Part shown: piece after piece, positions 44,784 through 53,844 of the stretch
Numbering within the stretch: the first letter of the stretch is position 1
Layout of the letters: each line of letters opens with the position of its first letter
Source: RGIG4079 sp045637505
GTDB taxonomy: Bacteria > Bacteroidota > Bacteroidia > Bacteroidales > Muribaculaceae
Length of the DNA stretch: 64,000 nucleotides
Reading direction: 5' to 3'
NCBI GenBank assembly: GCA_045637505.1
Contig: JAZTZO010000044.1
Coordinates: forward strand, 16,425 to 80,424
The notes under the pieces: generated by a model
The model's database searches: none
What the model saw: only the letters and a program-made list of their open reading frames with translations
What the model was told of the DNA's origin: nothing
Program-made: the position numbers and the translations under genes

Positions 44784-46400
44784 CTATTTTTTCAAATATA
44801 TTCCCAATAGTTTTCCATCTTTAGGGTAATCTACAACATAGAAATACCCCCATCGTGTAGTTTCAAACTTGAGTTTTACATCAACCTCTTTGTATTTAGA
44901 TGGCTCATCACCTACTTGTATTCTCATTACAAACTTTTGATTCTTTTTTATGTTATGAGCTGATGTTAAACACAATGCACCTCCATAATAATAAAAATCG
45001 CCATCGCCATCAATCTTCCTACGATTTGACGACATCTCATTAAACGTAGAGAATGCCTTATAGTCTTCTTGCGACAATATATATATATTCCTATCGCCAT
45101 ACTTAAATTTGAAAGGTTTGGAGTGTAATAACGTGTGGCCTTGTTGCTCCCATATAGTAACAAATGGTTTTACCAAAGGAGAAATATAAGAATTATCATA
45201 CAACACCATTCCATCTTTATTTGATGTAAATTCAGTTATCAATGCTCTTTGCATATCTACTTGTGTTTTTTCGGCTGCAACAATCATAGATTGATGAACA
45301 CAAAATAGGATTGTAAAAATAAACGCTATTAGTTTCCTATATCTTATTTTAGCAACATAAGGTGCAACCAAAACACATATCAATATTAATGAGAAGAATT
45401 CTATTGCAGTAAATGAATGAACCGCTGTATTTGCTACAAGGCCAAAAAGTAAGCCAATAATTATTGAAAATACTATAACTAAATTCTTTTTGAGCACCTC
45501 AACAAGCACTTTTCTATTCCAAATAATAAATATAATAGCTATAATAATTAGTATCCAAAAGATCTTCAACTGCAATAAATTATCGCCAGCACGAGCAATT
45601 ACATCAATTAATTTTGAACCGTCATTTCCACTACTTTTCATAAATCGTGCAATTACTCCCGGAGAGAAAACTACAAATGCGGTTCCAACCCATAATGGAA
45701 TTAACGACAATAACACCCTATGGTTATTCTTTTTTAATCCTAATAAATAGTACACTAAAAATGCACCCGATACTGGAACGGAGAATGCCTCGTTTGACCA
45801 ACCAGCCAACAGTCCAACTATAGGCGCTGAAAATAGCACTATCTTTGATGCCTTAATGTTTTTGTTTTTAAGTTTATCATACTGATAAAACAACAATAAT
45901 GTCATTGACAAGGGGAACAAATAATTAGGAGCCAAATTTATAGAATACCATAATTTACTCGGATATGGGAATAAATATAGAAATGCAATAACAACTAACA
46001 ACCACGATATGTATTGACCTCGTTGCATGTACTTCCTTACAAATAATATTATCGTTGCAAGGAACAAAATTGTATTAACCAGATAGAAAGCATTTACTCC
46101 TACAACTCCTGTAAAAAGTTGCTCAATAGAGTGCGAAATAGCCCGTCCATTGCCATAGAAATAATGATTATATTGTGAAGATAATACATCTCTAACAGTC
46201 TTTATCTCGCCATCTAAAGCGGTAGCAGGCGATGTCCAATACTCTCCATATTTGGTAGCATTGAGCTTATACCCATACATAATTTCGTCACAATAAAGTT
46301 CTCTATTTATTGAACGTAAATAGAAAAACACGCCCGTGAGAAGCAGCAAAAGTATAATATAAAATAGGGGATTTTTGAGAATGGTTTTTATTTTTTTCAT
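44784..46400 (-). CDS. DUF6056-like polytopic membrane protein
   Basis: A 538-residue protein with roughly ten to eleven hydrophobic helices, a large first external loop (ELYCDEIMYGYKLN..YNHYFYGNGRAISHS) and a C-terminal soluble region of about 130 residues. It is built like a GT-C type glycosyl transferase: an acidic CDE motif just after helix 1. The family is probably DUF6056. The ATG at 46400 lies 10 bases after the stop of the GT2 gene; longer starts would run into that gene. Together the pair suggests a lipid-linked sugar donor and a membrane transferase acting on an envelope glycan. Confidence 0.82.
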   Translation of the reverse strand: MKKIKTILKNPLFYIILLLLLTGVFFYLRSINRELYCDEIMYGYKLNATKYGEYWTSPATALDGEIKTVRDVLSSQYNHYFYGNGRAISHSIEQLFTGVVGVNAFYLVNTILFLATIILFVRKYMQRGQYISWLLVVIAFLYLFPYPSKLWYSINLAPNYLFPLSMTLLLFYQYDKLKNKNIKASKIVLFSAPIVGLLAGWSNEAFSVPVSGAFLVYYLLGLKKNNHRVLLSLIPLWVGTAFVVFSPGVIARFMKSSGNDGSKLIDVIARAGDNLLQLKIFWILIIIAIIFIIWNRKVLVEVLKKNLVIVFSIIIGLLFGLVANTAVHSFTAIEFFSLILICVLVAPYVAKIRYRKLIAFIFTILFCVHQSMIVAAEKTQVDMQRALITEFTSNKDGMVLYDNSYISPLVKPFVTIWEQQGHTLLHSKPFKFKYGDRNIYILSQEDYKAFSTFNEMSSNRRKIDGDGDFYYYGGALCLTSAHNIKKNQKFVMRIQVGDEPSKYKEVDVKLKFETTRWGYFYVVDYPKDGKLLGIYLKK

Positions 46401-46410
46401 AAACACAAAA

Positions 46411-47361
46411 TCACTTTTGTTTTTCAACATGCTTTTCTCCGTCAATTTCTCTAATAAAATATACCGGGCGATTTTTTGTTTCATTAAATATGCGACCAAC
46501 ATATTCACCAATTATACCCAAAGAAAGCAATTGAACTCCACCAAGAAATAACATCACAATCATTATTGTAGGATATCCTGCCACTGGGTCACCAATAAAT
46601 AGCGCTTTAAAGAATATATATATCATATAACAAAATGCACATAATGAAACGATTAGCCCCATTATTGTCGCAATTTTCAGCGGAGAAGTTGTGTATGAGG
46701 TTATTCCTTCAACTGCTAACCCCATAAGCTTAAAGTAATTCCACTTAGAATCTCCGGCGATACGATCTTCTTGATCAAACAGAATTTCTTTTTTCTTGAA
46801 TCCAATCCATTGGAACATTCCCTTGGTATAGCGTTGTGTTTCTCGCATAGACTTTAAAGCATCAACACAAATGCGATCTAATAAACGAAAATCCCCAACA
46901 TTTTGTAGTATATGGACTTTTGTTGATTTTTGCAATAAACGATAATATAGCAATGATAGTTTTTTTCTCAACCAAGGCTCTTTACCGCGATTATTTCGTT
47001 TACCATAAATATCATCATATCCCTCTTCCCATAGTTTTAACATATCGGGAATAAGTTCGGGTGGATGTTGCAAATCGGCATCCATAATCACCACGCAATC
47101 GCCAGTTACATAATCCAATCCAGCTAACATAGCTATCTCTTTCCCAAAATTTCGAGACAAATCGATATACCTAAAGCGAGAATCGCGCATATGCATTTGT
47201 TTCACAGCGCATAAGCTATTATCGGAACTTCCATCATTAACCAATAATACTTCCCAGTTATACATTGAGTTGCTATCAATCAAAGTCTTTACCCTATCAT
47301 ATAACATAGGTAAAACTTCTTGTTCATTGTAAAAAGGGATTAACAACGATACTTTTTTCAT
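46411..47361 (-). CDS. Polyprenyl-phosphate glycosyltransferase (GtrB-like)
   Basis: A 316-residue GT2 enzyme with VSLLIPFYNEQEVLP, VNDGSSDNS, the DADLQHPPE metal motif and the ...YTKGMFQWIGFKK segment of dolichol-phosphate mannosyltransferase/GtrB enzymes. Two C-terminal membrane helices (about 230-290) follow. It should transfer a sugar from a nucleotide to undecaprenyl phosphate. It leads the operon GT2-DUF6056-rluA-fmt, with a -7 box upstream. Confidence 0.92.
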   Translation of the reverse strand: MKKVSLLIPFYNEQEVLPMLYDRVKTLIDSNSMYNWEVLLVNDGSSDNSLCAVKQMHMRDSRFRYIDLSRNFGKEIAMLAGLDYVTGDCVVIMDADLQHPPELIPDMLKLWEEGYDDIYGKRNNRGKEPWLRKKLSLLYYRLLQKSTKVHILQNVGDFRLLDRICVDALKSMRETQRYTKGMFQWIGFKKKEILFDQEDRIAGDSKWNYFKLMGLAVEGITSYTTSPLKIATIMGLIVSLCAFCYMIYIFFKALFIGDPVAGYPTIMIVMLFLGGVQLLSLGIIGEYVGRIFNETKNRPVYFIREIDGEKHVEKQK

Positions 47362-47394
47362 CTCTCAAGCAATATTAGTGGTTGATTTATTACG

Positions 47395-47402
47395 CAAAGA
47401 TA
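47395..47402 (-). promoter_or_regulatory. -7 box of the GT2 operon
   Basis: TATCTTTG on the minus strand, 33 bases before the GT2 ATG. Confidence 0.5.
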
Positions 47403-47415
47403 CACAAAATAAATA

Positions 47416-47464
47416 ACAAAATAGGTGAAGGACAGCTATTATGGCTATTCTTCACCTATATTTT
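47416..47464 (-). terminator. Terminator of the DUF3332 gene
   Basis: Stem ATAGGTGAAG / CTTCACCTAT with a 19-base loop that itself folds (AGC..GCT); T-rich on the minus-strand side. Confidence 0.75.
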
Positions 47465-47486
47465 TAAAATTTAAGTATCTATAATT

Positions 47487-48032
47487 TTATTTGAGGGCAA
47501 ATTGAGATGTTGCAACTTTACCTTGATAAGCCCAAACAGCTTCTTGAGTGAGTTCAACAACTTCATATCCACCATTTACTGATGGAACTTTTACATGTGA
47601 ATCATCAACGAAGGTGAGGATGTTGTGTGTTTCGCCATTTACTGTTGCACTCCATGTTTGTTCATCTTGGTCAAAATCAAGGCGAACTACAGAGCCATCA
47701 TTTTCACTCTTAATTGTATATCCTTTTCCATCACATTCGACATAGTAACGACCATCTTGTCCGTCTATTACTTTTGTTCCCTTTGCTAACGCATTGTTTC
47801 CACTCCAAAATTCAATTGAGTTCAGCACTAATACATCGGCCAATGCAGTAACTTCATACACTGGAACAATACAAAATGCGATAAATACAAGTTCGTTTAC
47901 AAATTTATTTCCTATTGATTTGTTCCATGAAAGCAACTTATTGGTAAGTGAGAAACTACCAATACAAGATGTTGACATCATTGAGCCAACCAAAGCTATT
48001 ACAACAGCTACACTTAAATACCTCTTTTTCAT
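47487..48032 (-). CDS. DUF3332 lipoprotein
   Basis: A 181-residue lipoprotein (signal then MSTSCIGSF, Cys at about 23) of the DUF3332 family. The pattern is GSFSLTNKLLSWN..IGNKFVNELVFI, an N-terminal hydrophobic stretch, and NALAKGTKVIDGQDGRYYVE. Function is unknown. The gene has one of the best promoters in the window, suggesting strong expression. Confidence 0.88.
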   Translation of the reverse strand: MKKRYLSVAVVIALVGSMMSTSCIGSFSLTNKLLSWNKSIGNKFVNELVFIAFCIVPVYEVTALADVLVLNSIEFWSGNNALAKGTKVIDGQDGRYYVECDGKGYTIKSENDGSVVRLDFDQDEQTWSATVNGETHNILTFVDDSHVKVPSVNGGYEVVELTQEAVWAYQGKVATSQFALK

Positions 48033-48074
48033 ATAAAAATTAATTTAGTGGTTAAAAATTATAATAATCTGTTA

Positions 48075-48105
48075 CAAATATAAAGCATTTATATAACATT
48101 ACAAA
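48075..48105 (-). promoter_or_regulatory. DUF3332 promoter (-33 TTTG, -7 TATATTTG)
   Basis: On the minus strand TTTG (48102-48105) and TATATTTG (48075-48082) are exactly 19 bases apart. The -33 element lies within the last codons of mltF. Confidence 0.8.
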
Positions 48106-49484
48106 GGAATGTGTCGTTTACTTTTGTTATAAAATTCCATTACATCATTAACATAGTCATAAGTTTGACTTCCTCTAAAATATCCATACTTGCACACTGG
48201 ATCATTATAATATTCGGGCTTTGTCTTCATGAGAACTGCTTCAGCCACATTCCCATCCCATATTTGAGGATTTTTGCCATACTTTTTAGCCAAAGCTATT
48301 GCATCATATATATGCCCTATTCCACTATTATATGCACCAATCACAAATTTCAATCGCTCTTGTGGGTCTTCAACATATTTTGACAATGAATTGTCGAGTT
48401 TTTTTAATATTTGAGATGCAACTCTTATATTATCATCAATATGAGCAATGCGAGTTGTGAGTCCATATGCACGAGCCGTTGCTGGCATTATCTGCATTAT
48501 CCCACGCGCTCCCGCCCAAGATACTGCCGTAGAATCAAACCGACTTTCAGCATAGGCTTGTGCTGCCATCAAGCGCCAATCCCAACCTGTTTCCTTGGCA
48601 TACTTTTTAAAATATGAATCATATATTGAGATATACCCCTTGGAAAAATCAATCGTATAAGGTCGTTTTTCGGTTTTGCTTAACTCAAAATATTTCTTAT
48701 GGACTTCGGCATGAATACGCCTTGGCGACTCCTGTTTAAACCATTTATTTATACATTTTGCTAAATCCTCATTTGATTTAGCCACTGCCCACGACGCACG
48801 TTGAGGAAAACTCAATTTGAGTGTAATATCTAAATCCTTAAAATAAGTTTTATTTACACGAGCTATATCACTATCCACAATTGTCAATGAGATTTCACCA
48901 TTTGACACCATACGTATGAGGTCCTCGGTTATTAATGTATCTTTATCTACAATGTGGATATTTATGCCACCACCTAACTCACTATTCAAATTTTCAATTC
49001 GTTGTTGATATTTTGAGTCTTTTTCGACATACACATCACGACCAACTAATTGTGTTACATCTTTAATTTGAATCGTGTCACCAATTATTGGCTGAACCAA
49101 TACTTGTGATGAGGTATTTTCAAATCCGCAATGCAATACACGATTTTTATATTCAGAGGTTATGGGTATTTCATATGCAATCAAATCAACTTCTCCTGCC
49201 TCTAACATTTTAATCATTGCATTCATATTTGAAGCAATAACTATATCGAATATGACTTTATTGTCTTCAGAAAACTGTTTTACCAAACTATAATCATAGC
49301 CCAAAGTCGCATCACGATAAATGAAATACGACGTTGGGCTATATAATGTAGCTACCCTAATAGTATCGGGCAATATATCTACTGTATCGGCTTGAGCATT
49401 TGAACCTCCCGCTCCACTACAACCACTCACAATCGCTGAAACGAGAATAGTCATCGACATTAAAAATGCAGCAACGACTCTCAT
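48099..49484 (-). CDS. mltF: Membrane-bound lytic murein transglycosylase F-like lipoprotein
   Basis: A 461-residue lipoprotein (VSGCSG lipobox). The N-terminal half is a solute-binding-like domain (IRVATLYSPTSYFIYRD...YDYSLVKQFSED), the C-terminal half an SLT lytic transglycosylase: WRLMAAQAYAESRFDSTAVS with the catalytic Glu, SWAGARGIMQIMPATA and FVIGAYNSGIGH. This is the MltF architecture, cleaving peptidoglycan glycan strands. It follows purM by 17 bases. Confidence 0.95.
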   Translation of the reverse strand: MRVVAAFLMSMTILVSAIVSGCSGAGGSNAQADTVDILPDTIRVATLYSPTSYFIYRDATLGYDYSLVKQFSEDNKVIFDIVIASNMNAMIKMLEAGEVDLIAYEIPITSEYKNRVLHCGFENTSSQVLVQPIIGDTIQIKDVTQLVGRDVYVEKDSKYQQRIENLNSELGGGINIHIVDKDTLITEDLIRMVSNGEISLTIVDSDIARVNKTYFKDLDITLKLSFPQRASWAVAKSNEDLAKCINKWFKQESPRRIHAEVHKKYFELSKTEKRPYTIDFSKGYISIYDSYFKKYAKETGWDWRLMAAQAYAESRFDSTAVSWAGARGIMQIMPATARAYGLTTRIAHIDDNIRVASQILKKLDNSLSKYVEDPQERLKFVIGAYNSGIGHIYDAIALAKKYGKNPQIWDGNVAEAVLMKTKPEYYNDPVCKYGYFRGSQTYDYVNDVMEFYNKSKRHIPL

Positions 49485-49501
49485 AGCATGCTCAACCGAT
49501 A

Positions 49502-50668
49502 TTAATATTCAAAAGTTCCTTTTTCTGAAATAATAGTAAGATGATTCTTATCGGCATCTTCTACACGACCAACAATGCGAGCTGGAATACCCCATGATTC
49601 AGAGATTTCAATAACTCGTTGAGCATCTTCGGGGGCAAGGTAGATTTCCATACGATGTCCCATATTAAACACCTTATACATTTCGGCCCAATCAGTTCCT
49701 GACTCACGACTAATTAAATCAAACAATGGTGGCACAGGGAATAAGTTATCTTTAATCACATGTTTATTTTCAACAAAATGCATTACTTTTGTTTGAGCTC
49801 CACCCGAACAGTGAACCATACCATGCACTTTATCACGCATTTCATCAAGAAGAGCCTTAATTACTGGAGCATAAGTACGAGTTGGCGACAACACAAGTTT
49901 ACCTGCATTTATAGGAGCATCGGCAACTTCATCGGTTAATCCTACTGAACCTGAATAAACCAATTCTTGAGGCACTGCAGCATCATAAGTTTCGGGATAT
50001 TTCTCAGCAATTGTTTTATTGAATACATCATGGCGAGCCGATGTCAAGCCGTTGCTACCCATACCACCGTTATATTCTTTTTCATACGATGCTTGACCAT
50101 ATGAAGCTAAACCTACAATTACATCTCCGCCTTTAATATTTGCATTATTGATAACATCGCTTCGTTTCATGCGACATGTAACAGTACTATCCACAATAAT
50201 CGTGCGAACAAGGTCACCTACATCGGCTGTTTCTCCACCTGTTGAATATACACTCACTCCCATCTCACGCAATTCAGAGAGTAATTCTTCGGTGCCATTA
50301 ATAATTGCAGCTATAACCTCGCCAGGAATTAAATGTTTATTGCGACCTATGGTTGATGACACCAAAATATTGTCAGTAGCACCTACACAAAGGAGGTCAT
50401 CGATGTTCATAATCAACGCATCTTGTGCAATACCTTTCCACACGCTCAAATCGCCAGTTTCTTTCCAATACGCATAAGCCAACGATGATTTTGTTCCTGC
50501 TCCATCGGCATGCATTATATTACAATAATCCTCATCGCCACCAAGTATATCTGGTATGATTTTACAAAAAGCCTTGGGATATAGACCTTTGTCCACATTT
50601 TTTATTGCGTTGTGAACATCTTCTTTTGAGGCCGAAACACCTCGCATATTATAACGTTGATCGCTCAT
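49502..50668 (-). CDS. purM: PurM-like AIR synthase
   Basis: A 388-residue phosphoribosylformylglycinamidine cyclo-ligase, making AIR in purine synthesis. The ATP-binding DGAGTKSSLAYAY, the conserved CVGATDNILVSS, STGGETADV and VHCSGGAQTKV are readable. It is about 40 residues longer than E. coli PurM (345), as usual for the Bacteroidota form. Between cdsA and mltF with 17-base gaps on each side, so likely one transcript. Confidence 0.93.
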   Translation of the reverse strand: MSDQRYNMRGVSASKEDVHNAIKNVDKGLYPKAFCKIIPDILGGDEDYCNIMHADGAGTKSSLAYAYWKETGDLSVWKGIAQDALIMNIDDLLCVGATDNILVSSTIGRNKHLIPGEVIAAIINGTEELLSELREMGVSVYSTGGETADVGDLVRTIIVDSTVTCRMKRSDVINNANIKGGDVIVGLASYGQASYEKEYNGGMGSNGLTSARHDVFNKTIAEKYPETYDAAVPQELVYSGSVGLTDEVADAPINAGKLVLSPTRTYAPVIKALLDEMRDKVHGMVHCSGGAQTKVMHFVENKHVIKDNLFPVPPLFDLISRESGTDWAEMYKVFNMGHRMEIYLAPEDAQRVIEISESWGIPARIVGRVEDADKNHLTIISEKGTFEY

Positions 50669-50685
50669 AATTATATTGTTTATTT

Positions 50686-51507
50686 TTAAATTACAAAATA
50701 GATATAAAGATATAATACCATAGCAGGAAGCACAAATAACAAGGAATCAACTCGGTCAAGAATTCCTCCATGACCAGGAATCAAATTACCCGAATCTTTT
50801 ACCCCAATACTTCGCTTAAACATTGACTCTACAAGGTCGCCAAATGTTGCAAAGATTGATGTAACTACTCCCATTACTATATAGAATGTCAAACTATTAG
50901 TTTTATCAATTAAGTAATAATATAAAACACCCGACAAAATTGAAAACGCCATTCCTCCCCAAAAACCTTCCCACGATTTCTTTGGAGAAATGCGTTCAAA
51001 CAATCGGTGTTTTCCTATTGTGCAACCCACAAGGAATGCTCCGGTGTCGTTCATCCATATCATCACAAATATCAACATCAACAATGCTTGTGATTGCTCA
51101 TATACAACTCCCATTGACAACATGGGAACTACTATATAGGCAAACGCAAATATTGAATAGGCCAAACTATTAATTGGCGATTCTTTTTTGTTATATAATT
51201 GTATTATTAATCGTAGCAACAAGTATATCAATAATGCTACAACACCAGCATTTATACACAATGATTCATTGATTATACCTAATACACTCACCAAAGCAAC
51301 AAGTGAAGTTGCACCAATGACATCAACCCAATGATTTAACTTTTGTCCCTCGGGTTTTGTCATCTTTATAAATTCATTAGTTGCCAAGAATGTTAACAAC
51401 ACACATAGTCCTACAAATGCCCATTGGGTGGTAATAACACCAAGCACTATTAATGCAACATATATAGCCCCTGAAAGGGTACGAGTTATTAGGTTTTTTA
51501 AATTCAT
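50686..51507 (-). CDS. cdsA: Phosphatidate cytidylyltransferase (CDP-DAG synthase)
   Basis: A 273-residue membrane enzyme of phospholipid synthesis. It has about eight helices and the CDS signature FKRSIGVKDSGNLIPGHGG followed by ILDRVDSL, with SPKKSWEGFWGG upstream. It heads the cdsA-purM-mltF operon and has a -7 box at 51533-51540. Confidence 0.95.
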   Translation of the reverse strand: MNLKNLITRTLSGAIYVALIVLGVITTQWAFVGLCVLLTFLATNEFIKMTKPEGQKLNHWVDVIGATSLVALVSVLGIINESLCINAGVVALLIYLLLRLIIQLYNKKESPINSLAYSIFAFAYIVVPMLSMGVVYEQSQALLMLIFVMIWMNDTGAFLVGCTIGKHRLFERISPKKSWEGFWGGMAFSILSGVLYYYLIDKTNSLTFYIVMGVVTSIFATFGDLVESMFKRSIGVKDSGNLIPGHGGILDRVDSLLFVLPAMVLYLYIYFVI

Positions 51508-51532
51508 TTCAAGTAAATAATGTTTTATCTAA

Positions 51533-51540
51533 CAAAAATA
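51533..51540 (-). promoter_or_regulatory. -7 box of the cdsA operon
   Basis: TATTTTTG on the minus strand, 25 bases before the cdsA ATG, between the subtilase stop and cdsA. Confidence 0.5.
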
Positions 51541-51575
51541 ACACATTTTTTTCACATAAAGGTAGTTGTTATCAC

Positions 51576-53768
51576 TTATTTTATCAAAATGCGGTCTATT
51601 TCTTCTCCTCTTGTATGTAAAACCCTAATAATATATATTCCTTGAGGCAAAGATGACACATTGAGCAGATTATTATTTCCAGTATATACAACCTTTCCCA
51701 ACGATGAGTATAACTGCACTCCTTTAATCTCTGCTTGAGGCACATCAACCTCAAATTGACGCCATCCTGTTGAGCGTAACAACATTTTAGGAGAGTCATT
51801 GAGCAATACATTTCCCACTCCAGCTCGCTTCAAGACCTCTTTGAGCCCCGCATATGCATCAATGTTTCCCGCTCCCCATTTAGGATTAGGATAATCACTA
51901 TAATTATGGTTAGCCGTCATTTGTGCTATATTGATTACATCTTGAGCCATTAGAGTTGAATCAGCTTGCAACCAACATGCTATAATGCCGGCGGCATGAG
52001 GAGAAGCCATTGATGTGCCACATTCGGCAATCCAATAATAATCCATTCCCTCTATTGTTTCTTTGGCGACTAACGAACGTTGCTCATAAGCACTCAACGG
52101 TAGATTATACTTTGAATTCATCGAAGATACAATCATATTACCTGGAGCACAAAAATGAGGCAACTGTCGCCCATCGTCAAGAATTCCATAGCTTGAAAAT
52201 GAAGCAACATTATCCACTTTAAAATTATATGTTTCTTCTTCCCCATTAACCTTTGGCGTAATATTTCTTGAGTTACTTGCGCCCACAACTACTACATTCT
52301 CGCCACAAGCAAGGTCAGAGATAGATCTATTAGGAGTTCCATTTGTAAAACCCTCAACCCCTATTGATGCAAGCATCAGTCTTGTGCCATCGGCATAGAC
52401 ATCAATGTGTGAGGTTTTAGTAGGCTTTACAATAAAGCCAATACAATATCGACCTAATACACCCGATGTGTCAAATTGCATATTTTTAACATCAACCGTT
52501 GCATACACGTTATATCTATTATTATCGGTATTTAGTGATGAATACAATCTAATCGCCCCTATTAATTCACTCTCAAACAAAGGGTTTGATACATCTTCAC
52601 CATTTGCATATGATGACGATGCTATTCCCCAAGAAGTTGTACCATCTGCTACGGGTTCAACATATGGCGAAGTATATACAAAACTCGTTGTGTTGCGGTC
52701 ATAAATGGTGAGAGCCACTTTAAATCCAGTACTATCAGTTCCCCAGAAATCCACACCTCCTTGCAATGTTACTCCATTCTGAATATTACTATCATATATA
52801 AATGTTTTGAGCTCATCGTTTTCTGTTTTGGCATCAAATGGGATATAAATGCGTTTCTTACCTTCATTTCCCGATGACAAACATATTATAGCCTCTTCAC
52901 CCAACAAACCGAGATATTGATTAAACAACGAAGATCCATCATGAGGTCCCAAGTAATGACCCAATGACATATTTATAACTGCGCGTTTTCCTAAACTATT
53001 GGCATACTCCAAAACATCTTCTGCTCCAGCTAAAATTGCCATATCATATAATGAGCTGGTTGTTGCTACAATGTCGGCACCGGGAGCTGTTCCCCAATAT
53101 GGAACACCTTTGTATCCACCAGCCAAGATTCCAGCTACATGAGTTGCATGCCAATTAGTAGAATCGGCAAATTGCGACATTTCTTGCGATGTCGTCATAT
53201 CATACCTCAACGCATGTAACTCATCATAATGAACAAATTGTGCTAATCGCCCATCTCTAAAATTAGGATGAGAGGGATCAAATCCAGTATCGGAAAACCC
53301 AACTACAACACCAGTCCCATCATATGGTTGTGGCAATCCCATCCCTTGTTGAATTGTAGTAACATTAGTCATTTTACGGGCTTCATCTAAAGTCAATGCC
53401 ATAGGTGATGACAAACTCATTTGATTAACCAATGGCATGCGCGATACCTCATCAAGTTTACTATAAGGGATACTTGCCAATATAAAATTTTCTCGTTGCC
53501 TAAATATCACCGACCCTAAAGATTTCAAATTTTCTATAACCGAATCACTTGATAATTTAATTATTACTGGATAATATATCGAGTCGAGCAAACTTTCTTT
53601 TGAAGGTACTGATTTTAAGCCATTGCTCAAAATGTTTTCTTTTTGAGCAATATCCCTAATTTGCGACAATATGGCCCTACTCTTATTATCAAGATTAGAT
53701 GTAGCAAATACAAATGATGCTATTGTTATAAATAAAAACAGTATATATCTTCTCATTTTAAGATTCAA
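51576..53768 (-). CDS. Secreted S8 subtilisin-like peptidase with T9SS-type tail
   Basis: A 730-residue serine protease with a signal peptide, a propeptide-like segment (about 60-125) and an S8 catalytic domain. The catalytic residues are Asp160 in GFSDTGFDPSHPNF, His207 in HATHVAG and Ser586 in GTSMASPHAAG. The usual HGTH is HATH here. The last 75 residues form a Por-type sorting domain (GVQLYSSLGKVVYTGNNN, LPQGIYIIRV, ending RILIK), marking export by the type IX system. It is paralogous to the next subtilase upstream and has its own -7 box. Confidence 0.93.
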   Translation of the reverse strand: MNLKMRRYILFLFITIASFVFATSNLDNKSRAILSQIRDIAQKENILSNGLKSVPSKESLLDSIYYPVIIKLSSDSVIENLKSLGSVIFRQRENFILASIPYSKLDEVSRMPLVNQMSLSSPMALTLDEARKMTNVTTIQQGMGLPQPYDGTGVVVGFSDTGFDPSHPNFRDGRLAQFVHYDELHALRYDMTTSQEMSQFADSTNWHATHVAGILAGGYKGVPYWGTAPGADIVATTSSLYDMAILAGAEDVLEYANSLGKRAVINMSLGHYLGPHDGSSLFNQYLGLLGEEAIICLSSGNEGKKRIYIPFDAKTENDELKTFIYDSNIQNGVTLQGGVDFWGTDSTGFKVALTIYDRNTTSFVYTSPYVEPVADGTTSWGIASSSYANGEDVSNPLFESELIGAIRLYSSLNTDNNRYNVYATVDVKNMQFDTSGVLGRYCIGFIVKPTKTSHIDVYADGTRLMLASIGVEGFTNGTPNRSISDLACGENVVVVGASNSRNITPKVNGEEETYNFKVDNVASFSSYGILDDGRQLPHFCAPGNMIVSSMNSKYNLPLSAYEQRSLVAKETIEGMDYYWIAECGTSMASPHAAGIIACWLQADSTLMAQDVINIAQMTANHNYSDYPNPKWGAGNIDAYAGLKEVLKRAGVGNVLLNDSPKMLLRSTGWRQFEVDVPQAEIKGVQLYSSLGKVVYTGNNNLLNVSSLPQGIYIIRVLHTRGEEIDRILIK

Positions 53769-53775
53769 TTTTCCA

Positions 53776-53783
53776 CAAAAATA
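53776..53783 (-). promoter_or_regulatory. -7 box of the downstream subtilase
   Basis: TATTTTTG, 7 bases before the ATG at 53768; it follows the terminator of the upstream paralogue. The spacing would make the transcript almost leaderless. Confidence 0.45.
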
Positions 53784-53824
53784 AGAAAAAAGCCATTATC
53801 GGACAAACCGATAATGGCTTTTAT
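53784..53824 (-). terminator. Terminator of the upstream subtilase
   Basis: Perfect long stem AAAAGCCATTATCGG / CCGATAATGGCTTTT with loop TTTGT (minus strand), followed by TTCTTATTTTT. Confidence 0.92.
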
Positions 53825-53844
53825 TAGTTGTGTTATATAAAAGA

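Noticed and set aside
46401..46511. Longer N-terminus for the DUF6056-like protein beginning at 46511
   Set aside because: The extra 37 residues overlap the end of the GT2 gene in another frame and add no membrane segment; the ATG at 46400 gives a normal signal-anchor start.
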